Both the position numbers and the translations under genes were made by a program. A stretch of 11,123 bases of DNA from NCBI GenBank assembly GCA_003573635.1, contig QUTJ01031366.1:1-11123 (forward strand). The letters run 5' to 3'. Below the pieces are notes generated by a model that had not been told where the DNA came from, ran no database searches, and was given only the letters and a program-made list of their open reading frames with translations. The first letter of the stretch is position 1; each line of letters opens with the position of its first letter. Below are positions 1 to 7,400 of the stretch, piece by piece. The stretch is from Goniomonas avonlea (taxonomy: Eukaryota; Cryptophyceae; Goniomonadida; Goniomonadaceae).

Positions 1-34
1 TGTCGGTCGTCCGTGAGCATTCTTGGGCTCCTAA

Positions 35-125
35 CAGACGGCCCTCAGCTCTCTCGTCCTTCTCTCTCCTTGAGGAGCCCGCAGACGGCCCTCTGCTCTC
101 GCTCTCTCGTCCTTCTCCCTCCTTG
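35..125. repeat. two-copy 47-bp tandem repeat, CT-rich
   Basis: Two adjacent imperfect copies begin with CAGACGGCCCT at 35 and 82 and continue into a CTCTCTCGTCCTTCTC tract. They lie left of the first exon-start copy and belong to the same CT-rich repeat field. Confidence 0.7.
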
Positions 126-146
126 CCTCATTGCTGAGCCCAAGAA

Positions 147-306
147 CAACCTCCTGCCTCTGGTACTTTGACGTCAAGAAAGGCCCCCTGTCTCTGTTTG
201 TGTCCCTGCCCCTCTTCTCCGTCTCGCTCTGCCCGTCTCGCTCTGCCTGTCTCTGTCTCGTTCCCATAACAACCTCCTGCCTCAATACTCCAACGTCAAG
301 AAGGCC
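147..306 (+). repeat. two decayed copies of the start of the downstream exon
   Basis: Segments 147-186 and 268-306 match the splice acceptor and first codons of the real exon at 453-490. All three share AACCTCCTGCC or AACCGCCTCCTGCC, then a TACTTTGACGTCAAGAAGG-like core. In the first copy the acceptor CAGG has become CTGG. In the second the core reads AATACTCCAACGTCAAG. Both run into CT-rich DNA instead of the rest of the exon, so they look like truncated, non-functional duplications inside an intron. Confidence 0.65.
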
Positions 307-340
307 TCCCTGTCTCTGTCTCCCCCCGTCTGTCTTGTCT

Positions 341-440
341 GTCTGTCTGTCTCGCTCCGTCTGTCTCTGTCTCGCTCCACCTGTCTCTGTCTCGCTCCGT
401 CCGTCTCTGTCTCGCTCCGCCTGTCTCTGTCTCGCTCCCC
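341..440. repeat. 20-bp CT-rich minisatellite, about five copies
   Basis: Four units of exactly 20 bp start at 361, 381, 401 and 421, each close to CTGTCTCTGTCTCGCTCCGC. A fifth, diverged unit occupies 341-360, and looser relatives extend left to about 222. The array ends shortly before the splice acceptor of the exon at 470 and could act as an oversized polypyrimidine stretch. Confidence 0.9.
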
Positions 441-469
441 GTGGCTCCAGTAACCGCCTCCTGCCGCAG

Positions 470-638
470 GTACTTCGACGTCAAGAAGGCGACCGACCCC
501 AACGTGCGCTCTCGTGTCCCGACCATGGTTGTGGCGTCGGCGCCGGCGTACTTCTCTGTGCCGACGCACGTCATTGTCGCAGCGCCAGCTCTCAAGCGTA
601 TTCGCCAGCGCCGGCAGGTCCATCGCTGGACCATGTGA
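470..638 (+). CDS. 3'-terminal coding exon of an unrecognised protein (partial)
   Basis: After a CCGCAG acceptor at 464-469 the frame TAC TTC GAC GTC AAG AAG runs to a TGA at 636-638, giving 55 C-terminal residues that begin YFDVKKATDPNVRSR and end QRRQVHRWTM. Codons strongly favour G or C in the third position, and the acceptor is preceded by pyrimidine-rich DNA, which supports real coding. The tail is basic (ALKRIRQRR). The rest of the gene lies left of the window or is lost in the repeat-rich intron. I do not recognise the family. Degenerate copies of the exon start lie upstream and of its end downstream, so a domesticated or dying exon is also possible. Confidence 0.5.
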
Positions 639-890
639 TTTCCGAGTGTGTTTGTTGTTTATGTTTGCTATTCAGGACGCCTCGCACGTTGCCCCCCCCC
701 CCCCCCCTCCGGCGCTAAAGCGTGTCTGGGCGCTGGCAGGTCCCTCACTGAATGTGTCGTGCTGTTGTGCTTGCTATTAAAGACACAGTCCCACGCTGTC
801 TCTGCCTCCCTCCCCTCTTTCTCTTTCCCTCCTGCTCCTAAGCACAGCCGACAGAGTTGGCAGGTCCTGTGTGTGAATTGCTGTTCTGTT
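591..890 (+). repeat. degenerate tandem copies of the end of the exon
   Basis: The exon end around 585-625 (GCTCTCAAGCGTATTCGCC, then CGGCAGGTCC) recurs in weakened form at about 711-750 (GCGCTAAAGCGTGTCTGGGC, GGCAGGTCC) and about 834-868 (GCTCCTAAGCACAGCC, GGCAGGTCC). Sequence after the stop is also repeated: TTTGCTATTCAGGACGCC near 663 versus CTTGCTATTAAAGACAC near 770. A fourth echo, AAGGTCCTGTGTGAACCGCTG, lies near 1220. The unit spacing is about 120 bp. Confidence 0.55.
692..707. repeat. C16 homopolymer
   Basis: There is an uninterrupted run of sixteen C before TCCGGCGC. It lies at the left edge of the second degenerate exon-end copy. The exact length is likely unreliable in any draft sequence. 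Confidence 0.9.
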
Positions 891-891
891 T

Positions 892-979
892 GGAGAGGGG
901 GGAGCTGGGAGCAGAGAAGGTGAGACGGAAGAAGAAAGAGAGAGAGAAGAGAGAAGAGAGAGAGAGGAGAAAAAAGAGG
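892..979. repeat. purine (GA-rich) tract
   Basis: The + strand is almost entirely purine from 892 to 979, with GAGAGAGAGAAGAGAGAAGA-like runs. This is low-complexity DNA that could form triplex structures. It abuts the left arm of the inverted repeat at 975. The matching minus-strand ORFs are pure pyrimidine low complexity and are not genes. Confidence 0.7.
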
Positions 980-1178
980 TGCAATCTCTCAGCAACGTCC
1001 AATAGGGTTGGCACAGTAGAGGTGTGGCACTGTCCAGTAGGTAGGCACGGTTGAGGCGTGTCACAGGAGGCCTTGTCCAATAGGGTTGGCACAGGAGAAA
1101 TGTGTCACAGGAGTCCTTGGCCAAACTGTGCACGACCGCTTGCGACCGCTCTCCACGTTGCTGAGAGATTGCACCTCT
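975..1178. repeat. 24-bp perfect inverted repeat, possible foldback/MITE-like element
   Basis: Bases 975-998 are the exact reverse complement of 1155-1178; the arm begins AGAGGTGCAATCTCTCAGCA. The match continues outward with one indel into A-rich and T-rich runs. The interior holds about three units of 35-44 bp that start GTCCAATAGGGTTGGCAC (997, 1032, 1075). A second inverted match, AGGCCTTGTCCAA near 1068-1080 against TTGGACAAGGCCT at 1191-1203, overlaps the first. No transposase ORF is visible, and I see no clear target-site duplication. Confidence 0.6.
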
Positions 1179-1322
1179 ATTTTTTTGCCGTTGGACAAGG
1201 CCTCACACTGCCGACACGAAAAGGTCCTGTGTGAACCGCTGTCGCCTCTCCTGGCACACTCGTAAACGACCATTCTGATTTTGGATAAACTGGTTGATTT
1301 TATTAGGTGCAATTAACTAGGA

Positions 1323-1330
1323 TATATAAG
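1323..1330 (+). promoter_or_regulatory. TATA-box-like site
   Basis: TATATAAG stands alone in an otherwise mixed sequence about 95 bp upstream of the first ATG in an open frame (1418). No protein family is recognisable downstream, so this is only a candidate promoter, perhaps of a transposable-element remnant. Confidence 0.2.
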
Positions 1331-1391
1331 TTCGAGCAACCGTCACGAGTTGACTTCCACGAACGTGTGGGGGCCAGGCGACGAAAGACGT

Positions 1392-1425
1392 ACATTTGAC
1401 ATCCATTTGACGTCCATTTGACGTC
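1392..1425. repeat. three 11-bp repeats with TGACGTC half sites
   Basis: ACATTTGACAT, CCATTTGACGT and CCATTTGACGT follow each other without gaps. The last two create TGACGTC, which resembles half of a bZIP/CREB recognition site. They lie about 65-95 bp after the TATA-like site. Confidence 0.6.
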
Positions 1426-1632
1426 GCCTGCCTCGCGCAACGTTCCAGTCGACGATTGTTTTTCACCAATTTCGGGGACCCCTCAACCTCAGCTTGGGCG
1501 AATGTGGGGGGGTCGACTCCAAGTGATGCCTCAGGTTTCCCCTCCCCCAGAAGAGCTTTCTCCCCCAGTTCTCCACGTCTCGCCTAAACCGTTGGGTATA
1601 TGCCTGGTGCTAGTTTGTTTTCGAACACGACC

Positions 1633-1758
1633 AGAGGGACGCAACGCCCAGACCCTGTTGGCACCCGGAGCGCAACGTCACGACAGAGGGAAGCAACGCC
1701 CAGGCCTCACGCACGTCTCCGGCGTAGTGTTTGTTGACACTCGGAGCACAACGTCACG
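1633..1758. repeat. interleaved direct repeats
   Basis: GCAACGCCCAG occurs at 1641 and 1693. A 25-bp segment beginning TTGGCACCCGGAGCGCAACG at 1658 recurs as TTGACACTCGGAGCACAACG at 1734. A 480-bp open frame spans this area (1418-1897), but it is built of these repeats and looks accidental. I see no supported gene between 1300 and 2230. Confidence 0.6.
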
Positions 1759-1851
1759 CCGCCTCAACCAGAACCATAACCACCGGGTCTGGAGGCCCTT
1801 TCAGGGTCAAGAAAGCTTGTCTGGCGAGCTCTTCCTGTTGGTCACCGTTGA

Positions 1852-2202
1852 CGTCCTGCACGAACCGACACCCGGGATGTCCTCACAAAAGTCATGACAT
1901 ATGGACCGGTGCCTCACCTACGTCCTGCAAACCGACATCCCCGGGATGTCCATCACAACACAAGTCATGACGTATGGCCCTGTTATCCCTCACAAAAGTT
2001 CTGCCTAAACCGACATACCTCACTACACAAGTTCCGCATGACACAACTACACAAGTCCTGCTACATGAACCCACAGCCCTAACTACACAAGTCCTGCTGC
2101 ACGAACCCCTCACTACACAAGTCCAATAACTACACAAGACCTGCATGAGCTACAAGTCCTTCTGCACACAGCGCCAGCCCTCACTGCACACAGCGACAGC
2201 CC
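1852..2202. repeat. minisatellite field downstream of the DCN1-like gene
   Basis: Two 69-bp units start with CGTCCTGCA at 1852 and 1921 and contain ACCGACA, CCCGGGATGTCC and AGTCATGACATATGG-like segments. Then AACTACACAAGTCCTGCT recurs at 2045 and 2081, with partial copies at about 2110 and 2127. Finally CTGCACACAGCGCCAGCCC at 2162 is repeated with one change at 2184. The unit length thus shifts from 69 to about 36 to 22 bp. The field ends 32 bp before the stop codon of the minus-strand gene, so its right end could be in that gene's 3' UTR. Confidence 0.75.
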
Positions 2203-2233
2203 ATCCCTCCCAGATGGAGGAGACAAGGCGAGC

Positions 2234-3661
2234 TCATGGCGAACAAGGCTCCGCGGGCGGCTGGGGCAGCTTCTCCTGTCTAACCCAGTCCACAAACTCG
2301 TCCAACAAGATCGGCCAGGCACCTACCGCTGTGTCAGCGCAAAACCGCCGTCGAATATGGAATCAATGGGGCTGTCAAGTTATCGATGGGGCTGTCATGC
2401 TATCGATGGGCGAGGGGGCGGTACGCTAAACTTGACTGGATCGAACGGTTCCGTGCGTGCATGCACGCAGGCAAACTTGACGGCCGCATCGACAAGACTA
2501 ATCCACAGTCTTGGAAAGTGTGGCTCCATCAGAAACGATGCAGGGAGACACCGAGCTTTCAGAGCGAGAACTAAGAAGAAAAAGAAAGAAAGAAGAATCT
2601 CTCAAAAGGATTCTGACAGTGGACTTACTGGTGACGGAATCGTAATTCGAGAAATCGTCGGAGACATAGAGGGCAAAATCCTGCAAATCGATCATAAGAC
2701 TCTTTCAGAAACAAGTGCCGCCGAAAATTGAAATACACACCAGGGTTAAACACCAGGTATCCTTAGTGATAGACTTGCGGTGCATCGTCTGCAAACTTGG
2801 TCAGAACCGGATCGATTTGCGTCAGAGTCCAGCAAAGCAAGCAGCATGTGTGGCTGCGCTGACCTCGAGAAATTCACACCACCAATCAATCTGCTTGAAC
2901 TTGTCGCCTAGTACAAGGCGCCACAATTGTAGTGCGGTCTCCAGGCCTGCGAAAATGTTCAACAACAGCGCCGAATAGTAGGCAAAAGCACTCACCCAAC
3001 ACTTTCTGCCCCTCATCACATGACACTGTGTAGGCATATTCATAGAATTCCCTGAACTGTTGAGGATTTCTTGCAAGTCTCGCCTGCATTTGAGGAATTT
3101 CCTCCCGAACGGCGTCAAGAGATTCACAACTGCAACGCCAACGTCAAAAACAACACCGCACCGGTCCACAACTTACCCGAGGGCAGCGAGACCGTTCACA
3201 AACTCGTCCTTGGTGTACTGAATACAACTCTTGGCACGGATACTGAAGGAAAAAACAAGCATCCGGACATCAGTTGGTTCTGAGCGTGGAGTGAGTTTTG
3301 ATCTCAAGGAAGGTACCAAATACCCAGGTCCAGGTCGGCGCACAGCCGAAGCAAGCCATCAACTGTAATAAGGTCCTGATCTGGATCTGTGCATAGTGTG
3401 AGGACAAAAGGGGCAAAGTCATTAACACACACCTTTTAATCGGTCGTAGATTTCCATGATTTTCGCTTTGTCAACTCTGGGCCCAGCGGATTGCATGTAT
3501 GGAAAAGGATTGTCGAGAAATGCCTCCAGAGCCAGTTGAATGTTCCATTGATGCGCCTGAAGACATACTAATGCCGCAGCGGGTGGGGCATTCGTGTACT
3601 CAACGAAGTTCCGGACAAGTCCTCGCTCCACCTCTGCGCGTGAGCTCCGCTGGCCTTGCAT
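2234..3661 (-). CDS. DCUN1D: DCN1-like protein (DCUN1D family), cullin neddylation co-E3
   Basis: DCN1 proteins bind a cullin-RBX1 complex and the NEDD8-loaded E2 (UBC12) and speed cullin neddylation. Eight exons read in phase: 3661-3433, 3386-3324, 3279-3177, 3129-2996, 2946-2864, 2788-2741, 2680-2629 and 2328-2234. All introns are GT-AG, 44-75 nt except the last (300 nt). They total 807 bp, or 268 residues, against about 259 for human DCUN1D1. Residues 8-51 form a UBA-like domain (CLQAHQWNIQLALEAFLDNP). Residues 67-255 match the PONY/cullin-binding domain: TVDGLLRLCADLDL, YTKDEFVNGLAALG, QQFREFYEYAYTVS, ALQLWRLVLGDKF, WWCEFLE, KSITKDTW, DDFSNYD and GAWPILLDEFVDW. That last segment holds family-conserved contact residues (the A and D of the DAD patch, from memory). 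ATG 3661 is the first in a frame closed by TAG upstream. The family call is very firm, the exon ends slightly less so. Confidence 0.93.
2329..2628 (-). other. last intron of the DCN1-like gene, 300 nt, repeat-expanded
   Basis: The donor is GTAAGT at 2628 and the acceptor is GACACAG just before 2328 on the minus strand. It is four to six times longer than its sister introns. It contains a 20-bp tandem repeat at 2362-2411 (ATCAATGGGGCTGTCAAGTT, then ATCGATGGGGCTGTCATGCT and a partial third unit), a 16-nt perfect palindrome at 2454-2469 and a strong pyrimidine tract with TTAG acceptor ending at 2571. The latter could define a cryptic terminal exon (2570-2395). Confidence 0.75.
2454..2469. repeat. 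16-nt perfect palindrome
   Basis: TGCGTGCATGCACGCA equals its own reverse complement. It is an alternating purine-pyrimidine sequence inside the long last intron of the DCN1-like gene. Confidence 0.85.
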
Positions 3662-3970
3662 TGTGTTATTCGAGTCGCCAAGAACGTCTGGGGCCCTGGG
3701 CGATGCATATACGCGAGTTAGCTAGCAACACTGTTAGCTTCGTGCAAGTAGCGGACTTGGTATCGAGCTCAATCTTCTCGGTGATGGCGGATCACTGTCA
3801 CGGGTTCCAAACTTGATGGGTGTGCTCGAGGGGCGGCCCTTTTTTTTTGAAACGCTGCTTGTGCCAAGCTTGCAGCCGATCACCTTTGATGGCTCGCCTC
3901 GTGGCCACCTCCCGCCAAAAAATCGCACTTGAGAAGTGCGAGGCGGGAGAATCTCTGAAAACGCGGCAAC
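3662..3970. promoter_or_regulatory. divergent intergenic promoter region (310 bp)
   Basis: The start codons of the minus-strand DCN1-like gene (3661) and the plus-strand chromatin gene (3971) face away from each other across this gap, so both promoters must fit in it unless an upstream non-coding exon exists. There is no clear TATA box. A T10 run sits at 3840-3849, and a GTGGCCAC palindrome at 3901-3908 leads into the nested palindrome described separately. Short open frames crossing the gap have no family resemblance. Confidence 0.55.
3909..3949. promoter_or_regulatory. nested palindrome with two inverted E2F-like boxes
   Basis: Outer arms CTCCCGCC (3909-3916) and GGCGGGAG (3942-3949) are exact reverse complements. 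Inner arms CGCACTT (3924-3930) and AAGTGCG (3934-3940) are also exact and enclose a GAG loop. On the minus strand the left box reads TTTTTTGGCGGGAG, close to the E2F/DP consensus TTTSGCGC/TTGGCGGG. The right box lacks the T run. The unit ends 21 nt before the ATG at 3971, so it is either a promoter operator or a hairpin in the 5' UTR. Confidence 0.5.
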
Positions 3971-4415
3971 ATGGCGAGCAGAACCCGTGCTCCTTTGCTC
4001 GAGCCGAGAGTCGTTTGGTGCAAGTTTGGGAAGCGGTACTGGCCGGCTCAGGTGCGCGGATGGTTGCAACGGCAGAACACTCCGTCGCAAGTGGCTCCGC
4101 ATCCCTCATTGTGGCCACAGGTGGTCCCGATTTCCGACGCCGGCGAAGACCTGCTGCTACAACGCCCGCCGAAAGGATCTTACGTGCTAGTTCGGTTTCT
4201 TGATGGAGCAGAACCCTGGTGAGCCTCAGAGAGGACTCGATCTCCGCCTACTATTGACAACTGATTTGTCCTGGACAGCCAGTTTTCCTGGACAAACCCC
4301 GAAGTTCTGCTTGACTTCAAGAAGAACTATCAAGAATTGAGTCAACAGCCTGGTTGCAATAGCACAAAATTCCGGGAAAGTTGCTCTTGTGCCATTTCGC
4401 TCTGTGACCCAGCTG
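3971..4415 (+). other. PWWP domain (exons 1-2)
   Basis: PWWP domains read methylated histone H3 (often K36) together with DNA. The core YWPAQV stands where PWWP would be, and SYVLVRFLDGAEP matches the second strand plus the aromatic cage region. Exon 2 adds FSWTNPEVLLDFKKNYQEL, as in the helical end of the fold. In that frame the exon then meets TAG/TGA-limited reading, while the following VAIAQNSGKVALVPFRS segment is one base out of register. Acceptor 4278 favours the first half of the exon and acceptor 4348 the second half. Confidence 0.7.
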
Positions 4416-7400
4416 GTAATTTCAACAACGTGCTGTTTGATTGTCAAATTACACGAGTTTGTTCTCTAGGCCTGGCCCAAAGTAAGGAGGAGACCTGTCG
4501 AGACGAAGCTGGATTCGAAGGCATGTCGGGAAGGATGGTTCGGCGAATCACTGCCCTCGGTACGTAAATTTACCTATTTTTTTGTATTTGAAGTTGTTCG
4601 ATTCCCTTGCGCGCGAGTTGGTGTACTGGCGTGAGGTTCGTTGGTTGTCTGCGTTGTGCGAGATTGTGACTTCGGGGGACGTGCATTGTGAGTGCAAATA
4701 GCCACGCAAACACACCGTTGAACACTTACTCTGGCAACTGCAGAAGTCGGGACAGCTGAAAATATCGACCACGGGGGGCACCAGTCTCATCCCCAACAGA
4801 CCGGTGATTCCATGGACGTGGAAGTCAAGGAATCTTATGGATGTGCTTTGAAGGAGGACCTGCTGGTCGTTCACGACTTTCTGTTGCAATTTGGGTTCGT
4901 GGTTTCATTGTTCAGCGAAAATCCCTGATTCCTCTGTAGAGAGCTGTTTCAGCTACAAAGCGTGCCTACAGTTTCGCAGTTGATCTGCGCAATCGAGACC
5001 AACGCGCCCAATGGGCCTCTTGACAAACTCCAGGCACATTTGCTGCGGTGCATTCTGCGTGATCGCACGGGGCCCGCCAGTGGTTCGGAGATCTACGTTT
5101 CAGAGGCGACCTGGCCTCATGGAATGGCGCAGGTGCGCTGGATGAGGCCACTCACCTCCTCGTGTGCTTTTCGTGCGTTCTCTAAAGTATTGATCGGACC
5201 TCGTCTGAAAATCTAGTGCGAAAACAGCATAAGAAGACCATTGATGCCTTGGTGGACCATGGTATGCTGTGCAGGTACTCCAGCTCCGAGACAGTATCAG
5301 GTCGCGCGATACCAGTTCTAACCCGTGCGCCAGATGGCATGCCATGAGGACGATGACAACGAGTCGGACGAGCTGCTGGAACTGGTCAAGGAGCTCGGGT
5401 CGCAGGATTACCATGCCTTGCTCTCTGCTGTTCGCGGTCGCTGTTTGCGCGTCCTCTGCGACAGTGCTGGGCAGCTGCCTCACGTCCGGTGCGGATCTCT
5501 TCCTGTCCTCGCTTTAAGTTGCAATGTGTTGACAATATTTTGCTCATTGCCCTGGGGAAACTACTGGCAACCGACCGACCCACAGGGATGAGATTGACCG
5601 CCGGCTGGACGAAGATCTAGCCCCGAGGATGGCCATAATTCAAGACGGCGCGGGAGCTGTTTATGCCACTCATGTCGACGGCCAACTTGATCCACGGTGG
5701 GCCGAGGCTCTGCCTTGATTTCTTGCGTGACTCGGCGGGGGCTGTCGTCTCACCCGCTCAATTGCACAGTGTCTTTCTTCACAGTGCCGACGGAGCTGGC
5801 ACCTGGACAGAGAGCTCAAGGGAGTCCTTGGTGAGCTGGAAACGTCTGACATGATTTTGTGCACCTCACCACCGTGCAGCTTGGTTTCCTGCGCAAGAAA
5901 AAACCCACACTCCAAGTTGCAAACATGGTCAAGGTACTTGATGGGCTTCCCTCAGACCTCGACGTTCTCAGTGACCGCCCTCGACGGCTGGTTCGGCCTT
6001 CCGGCCAAATGGACGAAAAGTCCCAGGAGTATGATAAGTGGAGCGATCGATGCACGGTGTGCCAGCGCGTCGGTCTCCTCGTTTGCTGCGACGGCGGGTG
6101 CCTGCGTGCGTTCCACACGCGTTGCTTGGGCTTGAGCACAGCTCAAGCCAACGCCATGGAAAGGTGCAACATGCTATTTTACCATGACCATACGGCTGAC
6201 ACCACCTGCAGCCACGACTGGCGGTGTAACGAGTGCATGATGTCCCATCTCTCTCCAAGTGTACTCGAGTTGGATTTCGACCATCGTCAAGACTCTGAAC
6301 TCGCTCTGCTGTCTGCGCGGCCTATTCAACTCGCCCCCATGCTGAGTGCGCGAGCTGCCTGTACATGTGACAGCTCTGACAACTTGTTCACCACAGTGCG
6401 CCCGACACACGACGCGGACTGTGCCCTATGCAACACTCCTGTCTTCTGCAACTACGAGCACCACTGTCTCAAATGCCACTCGTAAGTTGTTGCTTCATGG
6501 CCATCTGAGGCTTACGTTTCAACAGCTCGTTTCCGTTGGTTCAAATGGGTCCACAACAGCAGCGCGAGCACTTCATTTCCTGCTCTGGTACGCGATTTGA
6601 ATTTTGTTGATGTTTTGTGAGATTTTCGATCGCAGGCGACGTGAACCGCGGCCTTGAGGCCGAGTCTCGACGCTTTCGTGTCGCTGCTGTGGTTGCTGAC
6701 ACCCTGGTGCGCTTGTGAACCAGATTGCTGTTATAATTTACTGGTAATATCTGCAGCTTTGTCTCCCCCGATGGGCTTTTGTCACTCCAATGGACGAGCA
6801 TTCCCTGTTTGCATGGGTGCAGCGTTTGCGGATGCTATCTGAGCTGGAGCAATTCAAGGAGACGATCCTTGATCTGGTGTCGCGAGTGCGAACCGAGGTG
6901 GTGAGTGATTCTTGAAGATGGCATGACTTTGGACTTACGACAGCCTCCAGCTTTGCCGTGGATGGGTGTCGAAACACTTCGAGTCGTGGGCGGCAGATCT
7001 CGACGAGTCGAATACGTTGCATGCGCTAGCCTGGCAAGTCGAGGTTTTTCGACAAGAGGCCATCTGGCCCGTGCTGCAGGTTTGGGCTTTCGCCAAGCTT
7101 TGAGGCAGTTTGTTGCGCTGAAACAACGCAGGCGGCGGTCAAGATTGAGGTCACAGCCGGCGCTTGGAGCACACGGGCAAAGGAGCTGGGGTTCCGCATT
7201 CCAAACATGCCAAAGGTATCACTCGCTTTTTCATGCGTGCGTCTGGATGGTGTCGCTGATTTCTGTTTTCAGGAGGGGGATTCAGTTGTGGTCTCTGGAA
7301 CAGGTACCGAGTGCCGTGTTTGCTGTTTTCTTGACTCAATCAGCAGGAGCGGAAACCTGCGTTCGTTCAAGGAGGTATCTGGCGCCCGATTCGGTCAATT

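Noticed and set aside
131-718. 195-codon open frame across the CT repeats
   Set aside because: It consists of translated minisatellite (CLCLAP-like repeats) and crosses splice signals. Low complexity, not a gene.
1-1400. CRISPR array or retrotransposon LTR
   Set aside because: Repeats are adjacent and degenerate without uniform spacers, and no primer-binding site, polymerase or integrase frame is visible.
1418-1897. 159-codon open frame on the + strand
   Set aside because: It spans direct repeats, has no recognisable domain or splice logic, and ends in the minisatellite. Length is not remarkable for this GC content.
2395-2570. Terminal exon of the DCN1-like gene with PRLWISLVDAAVKF
   Set aside because: It has a good acceptor and fits in phase, and I first took it as the last exon. 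The exon at 2234-2328 encodes GAWPILLDEFVDW, which is the true family ending, and gives a normal total length. Kept only as a cryptic alternative.
3734-4118. Minus-strand open frames over the promoter and PWWP exon
   Set aside because: They are shadows of the plus-strand exon 1 and the intergenic palindrome, with no family resemblance.
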